Source of the DNA: an uncultured Flavobacteriaceae bacterium
GTDB lineage: Bacteria > Bacteroidota > Bacteroidia > Flavobacteriales > Flavobacteriaceae
Length of the DNA stretch: 64,000 nucleotides
Reading direction: 5' to 3'
Assembly (NCBI GenBank): GCA_947494565.1
Contig: CANLVG010000005.1
Coordinates: 62,001-126,000, forward strand
Shown: piece by piece, positions 8,846 through 17,861 of the stretch
Position numbering within the stretch: the first letter of the stretch is position 1
Layout of the letters: each line of letters starts with the position of its first letter
The notes under the pieces: model-generated
Told to the model about the DNA's origin: nothing
Seen by the model: the letters and a program-made list of their open reading frames with translations, nothing else
Database searches by the model: none
Translations under genes and position numbers: made by a program

Positions 8846-10777
8846 ATGCGAAAGTTAGCCCTCTCATTGATAACCCTTGTTATGTTGTGTGTCGGTTCTT
8901 GTATCAAAACCGTCAAGCCGGAAGCAGAGGAAATCTCAAAAACCTATGTGGCCGACAATTATACCAAGAATGAGGTTGCCATTGAAATGCGTGATGGGGT
9001 CAAGCTACATACCACCGTTTATTCCCCAAAGGATACTTCCAAAAAGTATCCCATCATTATGCAACGCACCCCGTACAGTTCAAGACCATATGGTGAAGGG
9101 CAATTCAAAGAAAAAATAGGTCCTAATATCCATATGATGCAAGAAGGCTATATTGTCGTGTATCAAGATGTTAGAGGACGTTGGTTGAGTGAAGGGCATT
9201 ATGAGAACATGCGGGCCTACATTCCGAACAAAACATCGAATGAAGACGTGGATGAAAGTTCGGATACCTATGACACCATTGAATGGTTGGTCAATAATGT
9301 GGAAAACAACAACGGACGCGTAGGTATTTGGGGAATTTCATACCCCGGGTTCTATTCCACTTACGCTACGGTAGATGCCCATCCGGCATTGAAGGCCGCT
9401 TCTCCGCAAGCTAGTATCGGGGATTTCTTTTTTGATGATTTCCATCATAACGGAGCTTATTTATTGAGTTATTTTAGGGCTACTTCCTTATTTGGTACCC
9501 CAAGGCCCAATGGTGACCAGCCCATTGATACGGCTTGGTACGGCCTACCTGATTTAAAGACCGAAGATCAGTACCAGTTCTTTTTGGATAAAGGCCCGCT
9601 TAAAAATTTGAATTCCTTTTTTGAATACGATATTAAAGACGTGGTATCGATAGCACCAGATGAAATGACCGATGATTTCTTTTGGAATGAATTAAAAGAA
9701 CACCCCAATTACGATGAACTTTGGCAAAGTCGAGGGCTTATTCAACATTTAAAGGACGTAAAATCGCATGTGGCGACTATGGTTGTGGGCGGTTGGTTCG
9801 ATGCGGAAGATCTATACGGTCCCTTGGAGACTTACAAGAATATTGAAAAATACAATGAAGGAAATTATAATACCATGGTATTCGGTCCTTGGGATCATGG
9901 GCGCTGGTCAAAGCGTGATGGACGTACGGTTGTGGGGAATTACTATTTCGGAGATGGCATTTCAGAATTTTTTCAGGAAAATATCGAAACCAAGTTCTTT
10001 GATCATTTTCTTAAGGGAAATGGCGATAAGAACAGCGGACTTCCAGAAGCCTATGTGTTTGATTCAGGAAGAAAGGAATGGAAGCAATACGATACTTGGC
10101 CTCCGGAAGGAGTAGTCAAAAAGGATATGTTCTTATCGGAAAATCAAGAATTAACCCCAGAGCGGAAAGCTGAAGTGGGAATTGAATTTATGAGCAATAT
10201 CAAAAAACCGGTGCCCTATTCAGAGGATGTAAAGTCGGTATTTACGCCCAGAAAGTATATGACTGACGATCAGCGTTTTGCCGCTCGACGCGCTGATGTG
10301 CTTGTTTTTGAAACCGAAGTTTTGGAAGAGGATTTGACCCTTGCAGGAGATATTTTAGCCAAACTCAAAGTAGCTACGACAGGCGATGCTGCGGATTGGA
10401 TCGTAAAGGTCATCGACGTGCATCCTGCCGAAACGGAAACTAATGAAGAAATGCAAGATCATTTAAAAATGAGCAATTACCATCTGATGGTACGCAGTGA
10501 AGTGATGCGAGGTCGTTTTAGAAACAGTTTTACAAATCCCGAGCCTTTTGTTCCTAATGCAAAAACCGAGGTGAACATTAAATTGCAAGATGTGTTTCAC
10601 ACCATTCAAAAAGGACATAAACTTCAAATACAAGTACAGAGTACCTGGTTTCCACTGATAGATCTGAATCCGCAGACCTATGTGGAGAATATTTTTAAGG
10701 CGGACGAAGAAGATTTTAAAACCCAAACCCATACGGTGTTTACCGATTCAAGTATTGAGTTTTCGGTGTTGGAGTAG
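8846..10777 (+). CDS. CocE/NonD (S15) family hydrolase, lipoprotein
   Basis: A 643 aa alpha/beta-hydrolase of the Xaa-Pro dipeptidyl-peptidase / alpha-amino-acid ester hydrolase group. The N-terminus is a lipoprotein signal with lipobox VGSC (Cys19), so it is exported and lipid-anchored. The nucleophile is in GISYPG (Ser165). The conserved YQDVRGR segment lies near residues 106-112, a probable acid residue is in GGWFDAEDLYGP, and the His is in GPWDHGRW. The C-terminal third is the beta-rich galactose-binding-like domain usual in this family. The natural substrate (peptide, amino-acid ester or acyl amide) cannot be told. It stands alone between a terminator and a convergent gene. Confidence 0.88.
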   Translation: MRKLALSLITLVMLCVGSCIKTVKPEAEEISKTYVADNYTKNEVAIEMRDGVKLHTTVYSPKDTSKKYPIIMQRTPYSSRPYGEGQFKEKIGPNIHMMQEGYIVVYQDVRGRWLSEGHYENMRAYIPNKTSNEDVDESSDTYDTIEWLVNNVENNNGRVGIWGISYPGFYSTYATVDAHPALKAASPQASIGDFFFDDFHHNGAYLLSYFRATSLFGTPRPNGDQPIDTAWYGLPDLKTEDQYQFFLDKGPLKNLNSFFEYDIKDVVSIAPDEMTDDFFWNELKEHPNYDELWQSRGLIQHLKDVKSHVATMVVGGWFDAEDLYGPLETYKNIEKYNEGNYNTMVFGPWDHGRWSKRDGRTVVGNYYFGDGISEFFQENIETKFFDHFLKGNGDKNSGLPEAYVFDSGRKEWKQYDTWPPEGVVKKDMFLSENQELTPERKAEVGIEFMSNIKKPVPYSEDVKSVFTPRKYMTDDQRFAARRADVLVFETEVLEEDLTLAGDILAKLKVATTGDAADWIVKVIDVHPAETETNEEMQDHLKMSNYHLMVRSEVMRGRFRNSFTNPEPFVPNAKTEVNIKLQDVFHTIQKGHKLQIQVQSTWFPLIDLNPQTYVENIFKADEEDFKTQTHTVFTDSSIEFSVLE

Positions 10778-10833
10778 GTAACGGTGTGGTGAGGCCGTTA
10801 TTAAAGGAGTTCAGGTGCTGTTGGCAGCGATTT

Positions 10834-11211
10834 CTACTTTTTTTCTTCGCGCAAAATTCTGTCCATTTTTCGACCTTTTGCCAATTCGTCAATAAGTTTT
10901 TCCATACGTCTACATTGTTTGTAGACCTCAAATTCATCCGCTATTTCCTCAATTCGATACCCGCAAACGACTCCTTTGATCAAGTGTGCGTTTGGATTTA
11001 TTTTAGCTTTTTGAAAAAATGTTCTAAATGTTGCTTTTTCATCAATAAGTGCTTGTAAAGCCTCTTGATCAAAACCAGTGAACCATTTAATTACATGGTC
11101 TAGTTCTTCTTTTGTTTTACCATTTTTCTCTAGCCTATTCAAGTAAAGTGGATAAATGGATGCAAATATCATATGAGCGACTTTTTCATTTTTTTCAGCT
11201 GTAACTTTCAT
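10834..11211 (-). CDS. DUF2200 family protein
   Basis: The 125 aa protein matches DUF2200 over its whole length. It has IYPLYLNRLEKNGKTKEELD near the N-terminus, then a WFTGF motif, NPNAHLIKGVVCGYRIEEI in the middle and KLIDELAKGRKMDRILR at the end. The function of this family is unknown. There is no signal peptide, so it is probably cytoplasmic. It is transcribed away from the metY leader, and no neighbour suggests a role. Confidence 0.85.
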   Translation of the reverse strand: MKVTAEKNEKVAHMIFASIYPLYLNRLEKNGKTKEELDHVIKWFTGFDQEALQALIDEKATFRTFFQKAKINPNAHLIKGVVCGYRIEEIADEFEVYKQCRRMEKLIDELAKGRKMDRILREEKK

Positions 11212-11422
11212 GTCTATTGGTTTTTAATTTCAAATTCATTGGTGCCAACACATGCAGACAACTACAAGTTACAACAGATTTCAATAGTAGGAAATAGAGC
11301 TGCTAACAAACCAGTTTCCTTTCTCGAAATCAAGAAGACCGGAGGCGGTATGCTACCCTAGTAAAAGACTGAGATTTTTGTGAAATTTTTCCAAATCATT
11401 AGGTTTTTAAACAATTCTGACT

Positions 11423-11430
11423 TTTATTTG
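11423..11430 (+). promoter_or_regulatory. Probable -7 box of the metY leader
   Basis: TTTATTTG differs from TAnnTTTG at one position and would start transcription about 25 nt before the SAM-I aptamer. The rest of the gap 11212-11460 shows nothing else I can name. Confidence 0.35.
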
Positions 11431-11460
11431 TGGTCTCAAAGTTCAAACACGTATTGAATA

Positions 11461-11580
11461 GTTATCAAGAAAGGTGGAGGGATTAGACCCTTTGAAGCCT
11501 TAGCAACCCTTGACTCCTCCCGATAGCTATCGGGATCAAGAAGGTGCTAAATTCTATCCGTTGATCAATGGGCAGATAAC
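11461..11580 (+). promoter_or_regulatory. SAM-I (S-box) riboswitch before metY
   Basis: Classical S-box sequence. P1 is GTTATC (11461-11466) with GATAAC (11575-11580). Then come AAGAAAGGTGGAGGGATT, the GACC...GAAGCC kink-turn/P2 region, TAGCAACC and AAGGTGCTAAATTC. The tip of P3 carries an 18-bp perfect palindrome (11518-11535). Downstream, AGATTGT (11588-11594) and ACAATCT (11599-11605) form a hairpin before a T-rich stretch ending CTTTTT near 11629, a plausible but weak expression platform. SAM should switch metY off. Confidence 0.95.
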
Positions 11581-11757
11581 GCAAAACAGATTGTTTATAC
11601 AATCTATTCGCTTTCTTATAACTTTTTGATTTAACCTTGCTGCAATGTCGGCTAGCTTGGGTTTGGCTTTTAATGATTTTTTGTGATTCCCGCGGAGGCG
11701 GAAATCTAGTAAGAACCAGTGTTCCAATAAAAAAACGGACGCGCAAAATGTACTATT

Positions 11758-13050
11758 ATGAGCAATCAAAGATTAGCAACAAATGCCTTACATGCAGGTC
11801 ATGACACAACACAAACAGGGGGTACGCGAGCAGTGCCTATTTATCAATCCACTTCGTATGTTTTCAATGATACCGATCACGCCGCGAATCTCTTTTCGCT
11901 AGCCGAACTTGGTTTTATTTATACCCGTTTGAACAACCCTACCAATCAAATATTACAGGATCGATTGGCGGCAGTAGAAGGAGGCGTGGGAGCCGTGGTC
12001 TTTGCTTCTGGTACAGCGGCCATTTCCACAGGCTTATTGACGCTTTTGAAAGCAGGAGACCATATCGTTGCTTCCAGTAGTTTGTATGGAGGCACCTTTA
12101 ACTTATTGAACGTTACTTTGCCTAGATTGGGCATTACCACCACCTTTGTTGATGCTTCAAAACCTGAAAGTTTCGGGGAGGCAGTTCAAGAGAACACCAG
12201 AGCCTTTTTTGTAGAGTCTTTAGGGAATCCGAAGTTGGATGTTTTAGATTTAAAGGCGATTTCTAAAGAAGCCAAAGCAGCAAAAGTGCCTTTTATCGTA
12301 GATAATACGGTGGCTACTCCGGGATTGTTGAATCCTATTGAGCACGGCGCAAACCTAGTGATCCACTCACTTACCAAATATATTGGTGGTCAGGGCAATT
12401 CTCTTGGGGGAGCGATAGTCGACGCCGGTACCTTCGATTGGACCAACGGGAAATTCCCAGAGTTTACCGAACCTTCCGCAGGGTATCATGGTTTGGTGTA
12501 TAGCGAAGCTTTAGGCGCTGCTGCATTTACATTTAAGTTGATTTTGGAAGGATTGCGTGATTTCGGCGGAGCATTGAGTCCGTTCAATGCGTTCCAAATT
12601 ATTCAAGGTTTGGAAACCTTGCCGGTACGGATAAAGCAGCATAGCGCCAATGCTTTGGAATTGGCCACTTGGTTAGAAGGAAGGGAAGAAGTCGCATGGG
12701 TGAACTATCCGGGACTCAAGAGTAACAAGTACTATGATCTGGCACAAGAGTATTTGCCAAAAGGGCAAAGTGGCTTGGTGACTTTTGGAGTTAAAGGCGG
12801 GTTTGAAGCAGCCAAGAAATTAACCGATGCCACGAAGGTATTTTCGTTATTGGCGAATATCGGTGATACAAAGTCACTTATTATCCATCCGGCAAGTACA
12901 ACACATCAACAACTAACAGCAGAACAACAAGAGGCTGCCGGTGTCGGTCAAGACCTAATACGCCTATCGGTAGGGTTAGAAGATATACAAGATTTAAAAT
13001 CAGATTTAGAGAATGCTTTCGCTTCGATCGACAAGTCGATTTTAGCTTAG
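11758..13050 (+). CDS. metY: O-acetylhomoserine sulfhydrylase
   Basis: A PLP enzyme that joins O-acetylhomoserine and sulfide to give homocysteine (the family also acts on O-acetylserine). The 430 aa length fits the MetY branch of the Cys/Met-metabolism family. The PLP lysine is in HSLTKYIGGQG, the substrate-binding region YTRLNNPT is near residue 60, and the aromatic-pocket region is SGTAAIS. The SAM-I riboswitch 5' of the gene and the metX-containing fusion just 3' of it fit O-acetylhomoserine as the substrate. Sulfide would come from the sir operon at 23.7 kb. Confidence 0.92.
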   Translation: MSNQRLATNALHAGHDTTQTGGTRAVPIYQSTSYVFNDTDHAANLFSLAELGFIYTRLNNPTNQILQDRLAAVEGGVGAVVFASGTAAISTGLLTLLKAGDHIVASSSLYGGTFNLLNVTLPRLGITTTFVDASKPESFGEAVQENTRAFFVESLGNPKLDVLDLKAISKEAKAAKVPFIVDNTVATPGLLNPIEHGANLVIHSLTKYIGGQGNSLGGAIVDAGTFDWTNGKFPEFTEPSAGYHGLVYSEALGAAAFTFKLILEGLRDFGGALSPFNAFQIIQGLETLPVRIKQHSANALELATWLEGREEVAWVNYPGLKSNKYYDLAQEYLPKGQSGLVTFGVKGGFEAAKKLTDATKVFSLLANIGDTKSLIIHPASTTHQQLTAEQQEAAGVGQDLIRLSVGLEDIQDLKSDLENAFASIDKSILA

Positions 13051-13057
13051 GAAAGTC

Positions 13058-13144
13058 ACTTCGGCTTCGCTCAGTCATGAAATAGAGTCGGCTTCGCGAA
13101 GTCGAAATAACTAGTTGACTGTATCTCGACTCCGCTCGATATGA
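13058..13144. repeat. Composite interspersed repeat between metY and the fusion gene
   Basis: Three related GC-rich units occur in a non-coding gap. ACTTCGGCTTCGCTCAGTCA is at 13058-13077. A partly palindromic GTCGGCTTCGCGAAGTCGAA is at about 13088-13107. CTCGACTCCGCTCGATATGA is near 13122-13144. The first unit recurs with one mismatch at 16551-16570. Such TTCGGCTnCGCTCAGTC elements are scattered between genes in many Flavobacteriia (family knowledge). Function unknown. Confidence 0.6.
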
Positions 13145-13164
13145 CAGAACCATACCTTTAATAT

Positions 13165-16100
13165 ATGCTCCACCACCTAAAAATAGCAAACTATAAAACC
13201 ATCAGCGGTGTAACGCAAGACATCGAGTTATCCTATCAGCTTTTTGGAAAAAAGCTACACGAGGCGCCTATTGTATTAGTGAATCACGCGTTGACCGGAA
13301 ATTCGAATGTCACCGGGAAAGAAGGTTGGTGGGCTTCTTTGATCGGGGAGGGTAAGTGTATCGATACGAAAAAGTATACCATTCTATCCTTCAATATTCC
13401 AGGGAATGGATACGACAAATTCACCATCGAAAACTATAAGGATTTTGTTGCGGGTGACATTGCCCATATTTTCTTAGAGGGTTTGAAAGGCTTGCATATC
13501 GATTCCCTTTTTGCGGTTATCGGGGGTTCTTTAGGTGGCGGCATCGCTTGGGAAATGGCGGTTTTGAACCCGAAACTGATCCAGCATCTGATTCCCGTCG
13601 CCTCCGATTGGAAATCTACCGACTGGTTAATTGCCAACTGTCAGATTCAAGAACAGTTTTTGGTGAATTCAAAGCAACCCGTTCATGATGCGCGAATGCA
13701 TGCCATGTTATGCTATCGTACACCTGAGTCTTTCAAGGAACGCTTTAAAAGGAGTACCAATGAAGAACTGCAGGTGTTCAATGTGGAAAGTTGGTTGATG
13801 CATCACGGTAAAAAGCTACAAGAACGATTTCAGCTTTCCGCCTATAAGCTCATGAACCAACTGCTGAAGACCATCGATGTGACTCGTAATGGCGATGAAA
13901 ATTTTAAAAACCTTCAAAATAGCGATACCAATATTCATATCGTCGGAGTGGATTCGGACTTGTTTTTTACCGCCAAGGAAAACAAGGAGACTTTCAAGCA
14001 GATTGCCCAGGCCAATAGCAATGTGACCTATGGTGAGATACAATCACTTCATGGTCATGACGCCTTCTTGATCGAATTTGAGCAATTGCAAAAACTTCTC
14101 TCGGGCATTTTCAACCAAAACGGGAAGTCGAAGCGAGTCAAGGTTCTGAAATTCGGCGGAAAATCACTAAGTAATGGCGAAGGCATCGGTAGGGTCTTGG
14201 AAATCGTACAATCAAAGGTTGCGGCAAATGAAAATATTGCTGTGGTACTATCGGCTCGGGAAAAGGCTACCGATCAGCTGGAGGCGATGCTCAATAAAGC
14301 AGCACAAGGAAAAAATTATATCAAGGATTTTGAGGCATTCGAAAAGTACCAGCAACACACCTTCGGCAACGTCAATCTCTCTCAGGAATTCAAAAGTTTG
14401 GCAAAGCTCTTCGAAGGGGTTTCCCTATTAGGCGATTATAGCGCAAAAATCAAGGATGAGGTGTTGGCCTATGGGGAATTGATTTCCGGTAAGTTGTTAA
14501 CTAAACTGTTGATCGGGGAAAACATAAATGCCAAGTTCATAGACGCCAGGGAACTGTTCAAAACAGATGATACGTTCGGGGATGCCAAGTTATTGGAAAA
14601 TGTTTCGAAAGAAAATGTGTTGCAAACGTTTTCATCATTGACGTCCGACATAGTTCCAGTATTTACCGGCTTTATTGCCGCTACCTTGGAAGGCGAAACA
14701 ACGACCTTGGGCAGAAATGGCAGTAACTATTCCGCGGCCTTGCTCGCGAATTTTCTAGATGCCGAAGAGCTGCAGAATTATACCCATGTTGATGGAATTT
14801 ACACGGCCAACCCCGATTTTGTGCCAGAAGCCAAGAGGCTATCGAACTTGTCATATGAAGAGGCGAACGAACTGGCGAATTTCGGTGCTACCATTTTGCA
14901 TGCAAAGACGATTATCCCGTTGATCGAGAAGAACATCCCGTTGCGAATTCTCAATACTTTCAACAATGACAATGAGGGTACCTTGATCAGTGCAAAATCA
15001 AGCAAAGATGGTATTAAATCCCTTTCCATCATCGAAGATGTGGCCTTGGTCAATCTTGAGGGTAGGGGACTTTTGGGAAAAGTGGGGATCGACGCCCGTA
15101 TCTTTAGAGCCCTGGAGGAAAAGAACATCAATGTCAGTATTATATCCCAGGGTTCCTCTGAACGCGGAATCGGGCTGGTGGTGAACGAACCTAATGCCAT
15201 AAGGGCCAAACAGGCTTTGGAAAAAGAGTTTTCAAGGGATTTCAAATCCAAGGATATCAATATGATTACGGTAATCAATGACGTATCAGTGGTATCCATA
15301 GTAGGGCAAGACCTGAGCACTTTTCATAAACCCTATAATGCCCTGATTAAAAATCAAATCGTTCCATTGCTTTTTAATAATACGATATCGGGAAAAAATG
15401 TAAGTCTAGTCTTGAAAAAAGCAGACCTTCACAAAGCCTTAAACGTCATGCACGGTCAGATTTTCGGTATTATCAAAAAGGTGAACCTTGCGATATTTGG
15501 CCATGGTAATGTTGGGGGGACCCTTATCGACCAGATCTTAAAATCATCAGAAAGTATATCCAAGCGAAAAGGAATCGATTTGAATGTGTTTGCCGTGGCC
15601 AATTCAAGAAAACTGCTTTTGAGTAAAAAAGGAATTCCTAAATCATGGAAATCGGCAATCGAGTCAAGAGGAGCCGAATACAAGATGAGGGATATCTTTA
15701 ATTTTGCAAAAGAAAACCATTTAGAAAACCTGATTGCAGTGGACAATACGGCGAATCAGGATTTTGTGGCACATTACTTCGACTTTGTGGAGAATGGTTT
15801 TGATCTGGTTTCCTCGAACAAAATAGCAAACACTTTGGGTTTTGATTACTATCAGTTACTTCGTGAAGAACTGACGAAGAATCAAAAGCAGTATTTGTAT
15901 GAAACCAATGTGGGCGCTGGCCTACCGCTGATCGACACCATTAAATTGTTGCACCTGTCAGGTGAGAATATCACGAGGATCAAAGGTGTTTTTTCGGGTT
16001 CATTAAGCTATATTTTCAATACGTTTTCGGAAGTCAACGCACCCTTTTCCCAGATATTAAAAGATGCGATGCATAAAGGCTTTACCGAGCCGGACCCTAG

Positions 16101-16551
16101 AGAGGATTTATCCGGCAACGACGTGGGAAGGAAACTATTGATTTTGGCCCGTGAGTTGGAGCTGAGCAACGAGTTTACGGACATTCAGATTCAAAACCTG
16201 ATTCCAGAGCAGTTACAACAAGGAGAAGTGGCCTACTTTCTAGAGCATTTGAATATGTTGGATGACAAGTTCAATGAAATCAAGAAGAATCAAAAACCGA
16301 ATCATGTACTGCGTTATGTGGGGGACTTGCATGGGAACCTCCAAAAAGAAAAAGGGGTGCTGGATGTTGAACTGGTTTCAGTGCCTAAGGAGAGCGCGTT
16401 AGGTCAGGTCAAGGGTTCGGATTCCATTATAGAGATTTATACGGAATCATATGGGCAGAATCCCTTGGTCATTCAAGGAGCTGGGGCGGGAGCGGCAGTA
16501 ACTGCCAGAGGCGTTTTTGGAGATATTTTAAGAATTGCCGAAAAAGGATGA
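13165..16551 (+). CDS. Trifunctional MetX-like / aspartokinase / homoserine dehydrogenase
   Basis: The 1128 aa protein joins three activities. Residues 1-320 form a MetX-like alpha/beta-hydrolase (homoserine O-acetyltransferase) with nucleophile Ser122 in GGSLGG, a probable acid at Asp265 and His298 in GHDAFLIE. Residues 325-620 are aspartate kinase (KFGGKSL at 329-335, GRNGSNYSAA). Then come ACT regulatory domains (about 640-780) and homoserine dehydrogenase to the end (Rossmann GHGNVGG, GVFSGSLSYIFNTF, EPDPREDLSGND). It could carry aspartate to aspartyl phosphate and aspartate semialdehyde to homoserine and O-acetylhomoserine; semialdehyde dehydrogenase is not encoded here. It lies between metY and metZ-like genes. 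Flavobacteria are known to have such long ThrA proteins. No separate metX is in the window. Confidence 0.9.
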   Translation: MLHHLKIANYKTISGVTQDIELSYQLFGKKLHEAPIVLVNHALTGNSNVTGKEGWWASLIGEGKCIDTKKYTILSFNIPGNGYDKFTIENYKDFVAGDIAHIFLEGLKGLHIDSLFAVIGGSLGGGIAWEMAVLNPKLIQHLIPVASDWKSTDWLIANCQIQEQFLVNSKQPVHDARMHAMLCYRTPESFKERFKRSTNEELQVFNVESWLMHHGKKLQERFQLSAYKLMNQLLKTIDVTRNGDENFKNLQNSDTNIHIVGVDSDLFFTAKENKETFKQIAQANSNVTYGEIQSLHGHDAFLIEFEQLQKLLSGIFNQNGKSKRVKVLKFGGKSLSNGEGIGRVLEIVQSKVAANENIAVVLSAREKATDQLEAMLNKAAQGKNYIKDFEAFEKYQQHTFGNVNLSQEFKSLAKLFEGVSLLGDYSAKIKDEVLAYGELISGKLLTKLLIGENINAKFIDARELFKTDDTFGDAKLLENVSKENVLQTFSSLTSDIVPVFTGFIAATLEGETTTLGRNGSNYSAALLANFLDAEELQNYTHVDGIYTANPDFVPEAKRLSNLSYEEANELANFGATILHAKTIIPLIEKNIPLRILNTFNNDNEGTLISAKSSKDGIKSLSIIEDVALVNLEGRGLLGKVGIDARIFRALEEKNINVSIISQGSSERGIGLVVNEPNAIRAKQALEKEFSRDFKSKDINMITVINDVSVVSIVGQDLSTFHKPYNALIKNQIVPLLFNNTISGKNVSLVLKKADLHKALNVMHGQIFGIIKKVNLAIFGHGNVGGTLIDQILKSSESISKRKGIDLNVFAVANSRKLLLSKKGIPKSWKSAIESRGAEYKMRDIFNFAKENHLENLIAVDNTANQDFVAHYFDFVENGFDLVSSNKIANTLGFDYYQLLREELTKNQKQYLYETNVGAGLPLIDTIKLLHLSGENITRIKGVFSGSLSYIFNTFSEVNAPFSQILKDAMHKGFTEPDPREDLSGNDVGRKLLILARELELSNEFTDIQIQNLIPEQLQQGEVAYFLEHLNMLDDKFNEIKKNQKPNHVLRYVGDLHGNLQKEKGVLDVELVSVPKESALGQVKGSDSIIEIYTESYGQNPLVIQGAGAGAAVTARGVFGDILRIAEKG

Positions 16552-16618
16552 CTTCGGCTCCGCTCAGTCACCGAATTGTAAGATGGTATTTCAAACTGTT
16601 GACTGAGCGTAGCCGAAG
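16551..16618. repeat. Long inverted repeat after the fusion gene
   Basis: ACTTCGGCTCCGCTCAGTCA (16551-16570) is followed after about 28 nt by its near-exact inverse TGACTGAGCGTAGCCGAAGC (16600-16619), pairing at 18 of 20 positions. The first arm begins on the last base of the fusion gene's stop codon. It could act as a hairpin terminator-like or mRNA-stabilising structure, though no T run follows. The arm sequence matches the repeat at 13058. Confidence 0.7.
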
Positions 16619-16686
16619 CCAAAACCAGGTCAAGCGTAGCCAAAGCCAATACAAGGTGAAGCAAAGCCAAAACCAAATAAAGTTGA
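16606..16686. repeat. Three tandem 27-bp repeats
   Basis: Three head-to-tail units of exactly 27 bp are present (16606-16632, 16633-16659, 16660-16686), each beginning AGCGTAGCC or AGCAAAGCC and ending GGTCA, GGTGA or GTTGA. They grow out of the right arm of the inverted repeat and end 4 bp before the metZ-like start codon. Identity decays from first to third copy. Both strands are open in one frame (27 = 9 codons), which creates a spurious minus-strand reading frame. Confidence 0.8.
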
Positions 16687-16690
16687 ATAC

Positions 16691-17857
16691 ATGAGTAAAA
16701 ATAAGTTCGAAACCAACGCTATACGAAACCAACTGAAACGTTCGCAGCATCTCGAGCATTCGGTGCCCCTTTACATGACTTCAAGTTTTGTGTTTGAGGA
16801 TGCCGAAGATATGCGTGCTTCATTTGCAGAAGAGAAAGAGCGTAATATCTATTCTAGATATTCGAATCCGAATTCGTCCGAATTTGTGGATAAGGTCTGC
16901 CAAATGGAAGGTGCAGAGGCCGGTTTCGCCTTTGCTTCAGGAATGGCCGCTGTATTCTCGACTTTGGCTGCTTTATTGGAAGGTGGTGACCATATTTTAT
17001 CGGCGCGAAGTATTTTTGGTTCAACGCATTCGTTATTCAGTTCTTTTTTTCCAAAGTGGAATATCTTACACACGTACTTTAAGATTGATGAGTTGGATGG
17101 CCTTGAGGAACTGATCACTCCGAAAACCAAATTGATTTATGCCGAGACACCGACCAATCCGGGAGTGGATGTCTTGGATTTGGAAATGCTTGGAAACATT
17201 GCCAAAAAACACAATCTTATTTTGGTCATTGACAATTGTTTTGCGTCACCATACTTGCAACAACCCATTAAATTCGGTGCTGATTTAGTCATTCATTCGG
17301 GCACGAAGTTAATGGATGGTCAAGGTAGGGTTTTGGCCGGTGTCACGGTCGGGCAATCGGCATTGGTTGATAAGATATATCGCTTTTCAAGAATTACGGG
17401 TCCAGCACTTTCTCCTTTTAACGCATGGGTCTTGTCAAAAAGTTTAGAGACTTTGGCGGTGCGTGTGGACCGTCATTGTGAAAATGCACTGAAACTAGCC
17501 ACTTTTTTAGAAGATCATGACCAAGTGAATTGGGTGAAATACCCATTTTTAAAATCGCATCCCAAGTATGGGATTGCCAAAAAGCAAATGAAAGCAGGTG
17601 GTTGCGTGGTCGCATTCGAAGTAAAAGGAGGGTTGACAGCAGGTCAGCGATTCTTTGATTCGATCAAATTATTGTCGCTATCGGCCAACTTGGGTGATTC
17701 AAGAAGCATTGTTACGCACCCAGCCTCTACAACCCATAGCAAACTAACATCTGAAGAACGGGCAGAAACGGGTATTACAGATGGTATGGTTAGGGTTTCT
17801 GTTGGTTTAGAACATATTGATGATATCATAGATGATATAGCCCAGGCGTTAGGGTAG
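16691..17857 (+). CDS. metZ: MetZ-like trans-sulfuration PLP enzyme
   Basis: A 388 aa Cys/Met-metabolism PLP enzyme. The PLP lysine is in HSGTKLMDGQGRVLAG; the DGQGR part is typical of O-succinylhomoserine sulfhydrylase (MetZ). Other conserved parts are YSRYSNPN, ASGMAA and ETPTNPGVDVLDL. It may transfer sulfide, or act as cystathionine synthase or gamma-lyase; the exact reaction cannot be fixed from sequence, and the local acetyltransferase suggests O-acetylhomoserine. It is paralogous to metY but clearly of another branch. ATG at 16691 follows the tandem repeats. It ends 4 bp from the convergent gene. Confidence 0.82.
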   Translation: MSKNKFETNAIRNQLKRSQHLEHSVPLYMTSSFVFEDAEDMRASFAEEKERNIYSRYSNPNSSEFVDKVCQMEGAEAGFAFASGMAAVFSTLAALLEGGDHILSARSIFGSTHSLFSSFFPKWNILHTYFKIDELDGLEELITPKTKLIYAETPTNPGVDVLDLEMLGNIAKKHNLILVIDNCFASPYLQQPIKFGADLVIHSGTKLMDGQGRVLAGVTVGQSALVDKIYRFSRITGPALSPFNAWVLSKSLETLAVRVDRHCENALKLATFLEDHDQVNWVKYPFLKSHPKYGIAKKQMKAGGCVVAFEVKGGLTAGQRFFDSIKLLSLSANLGDSRSIVTHPASTTHSKLTSEERAETGITDGMVRVSVGLEHIDDIIDDIAQALG

Positions 17858-17861
17858 TGGA

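Noticed and set aside
10786-11058. Plus-strand 90 aa frame
   Set aside because: Antisense shadow of the DUF2200 gene, whose protein matches its family over full length.
11483-11769. Minus-strand frames covering the metY leader
   Set aside because: They lie antisense to a well-defined S-box riboswitch and its leader and show no protein-like pattern.
16473-16676. Minus-strand frame rich in Leu, Ala and Val over the 27-bp repeats
   Set aside because: It exists only because 27-bp repeats are open in one frame; it runs into the end of the fusion gene and has no normal start or context.
16606-16686. Possible CRISPR array
   Set aside because: The 27-bp units are directly adjacent with no spacers, only three copies occur, and no cas genes are present.
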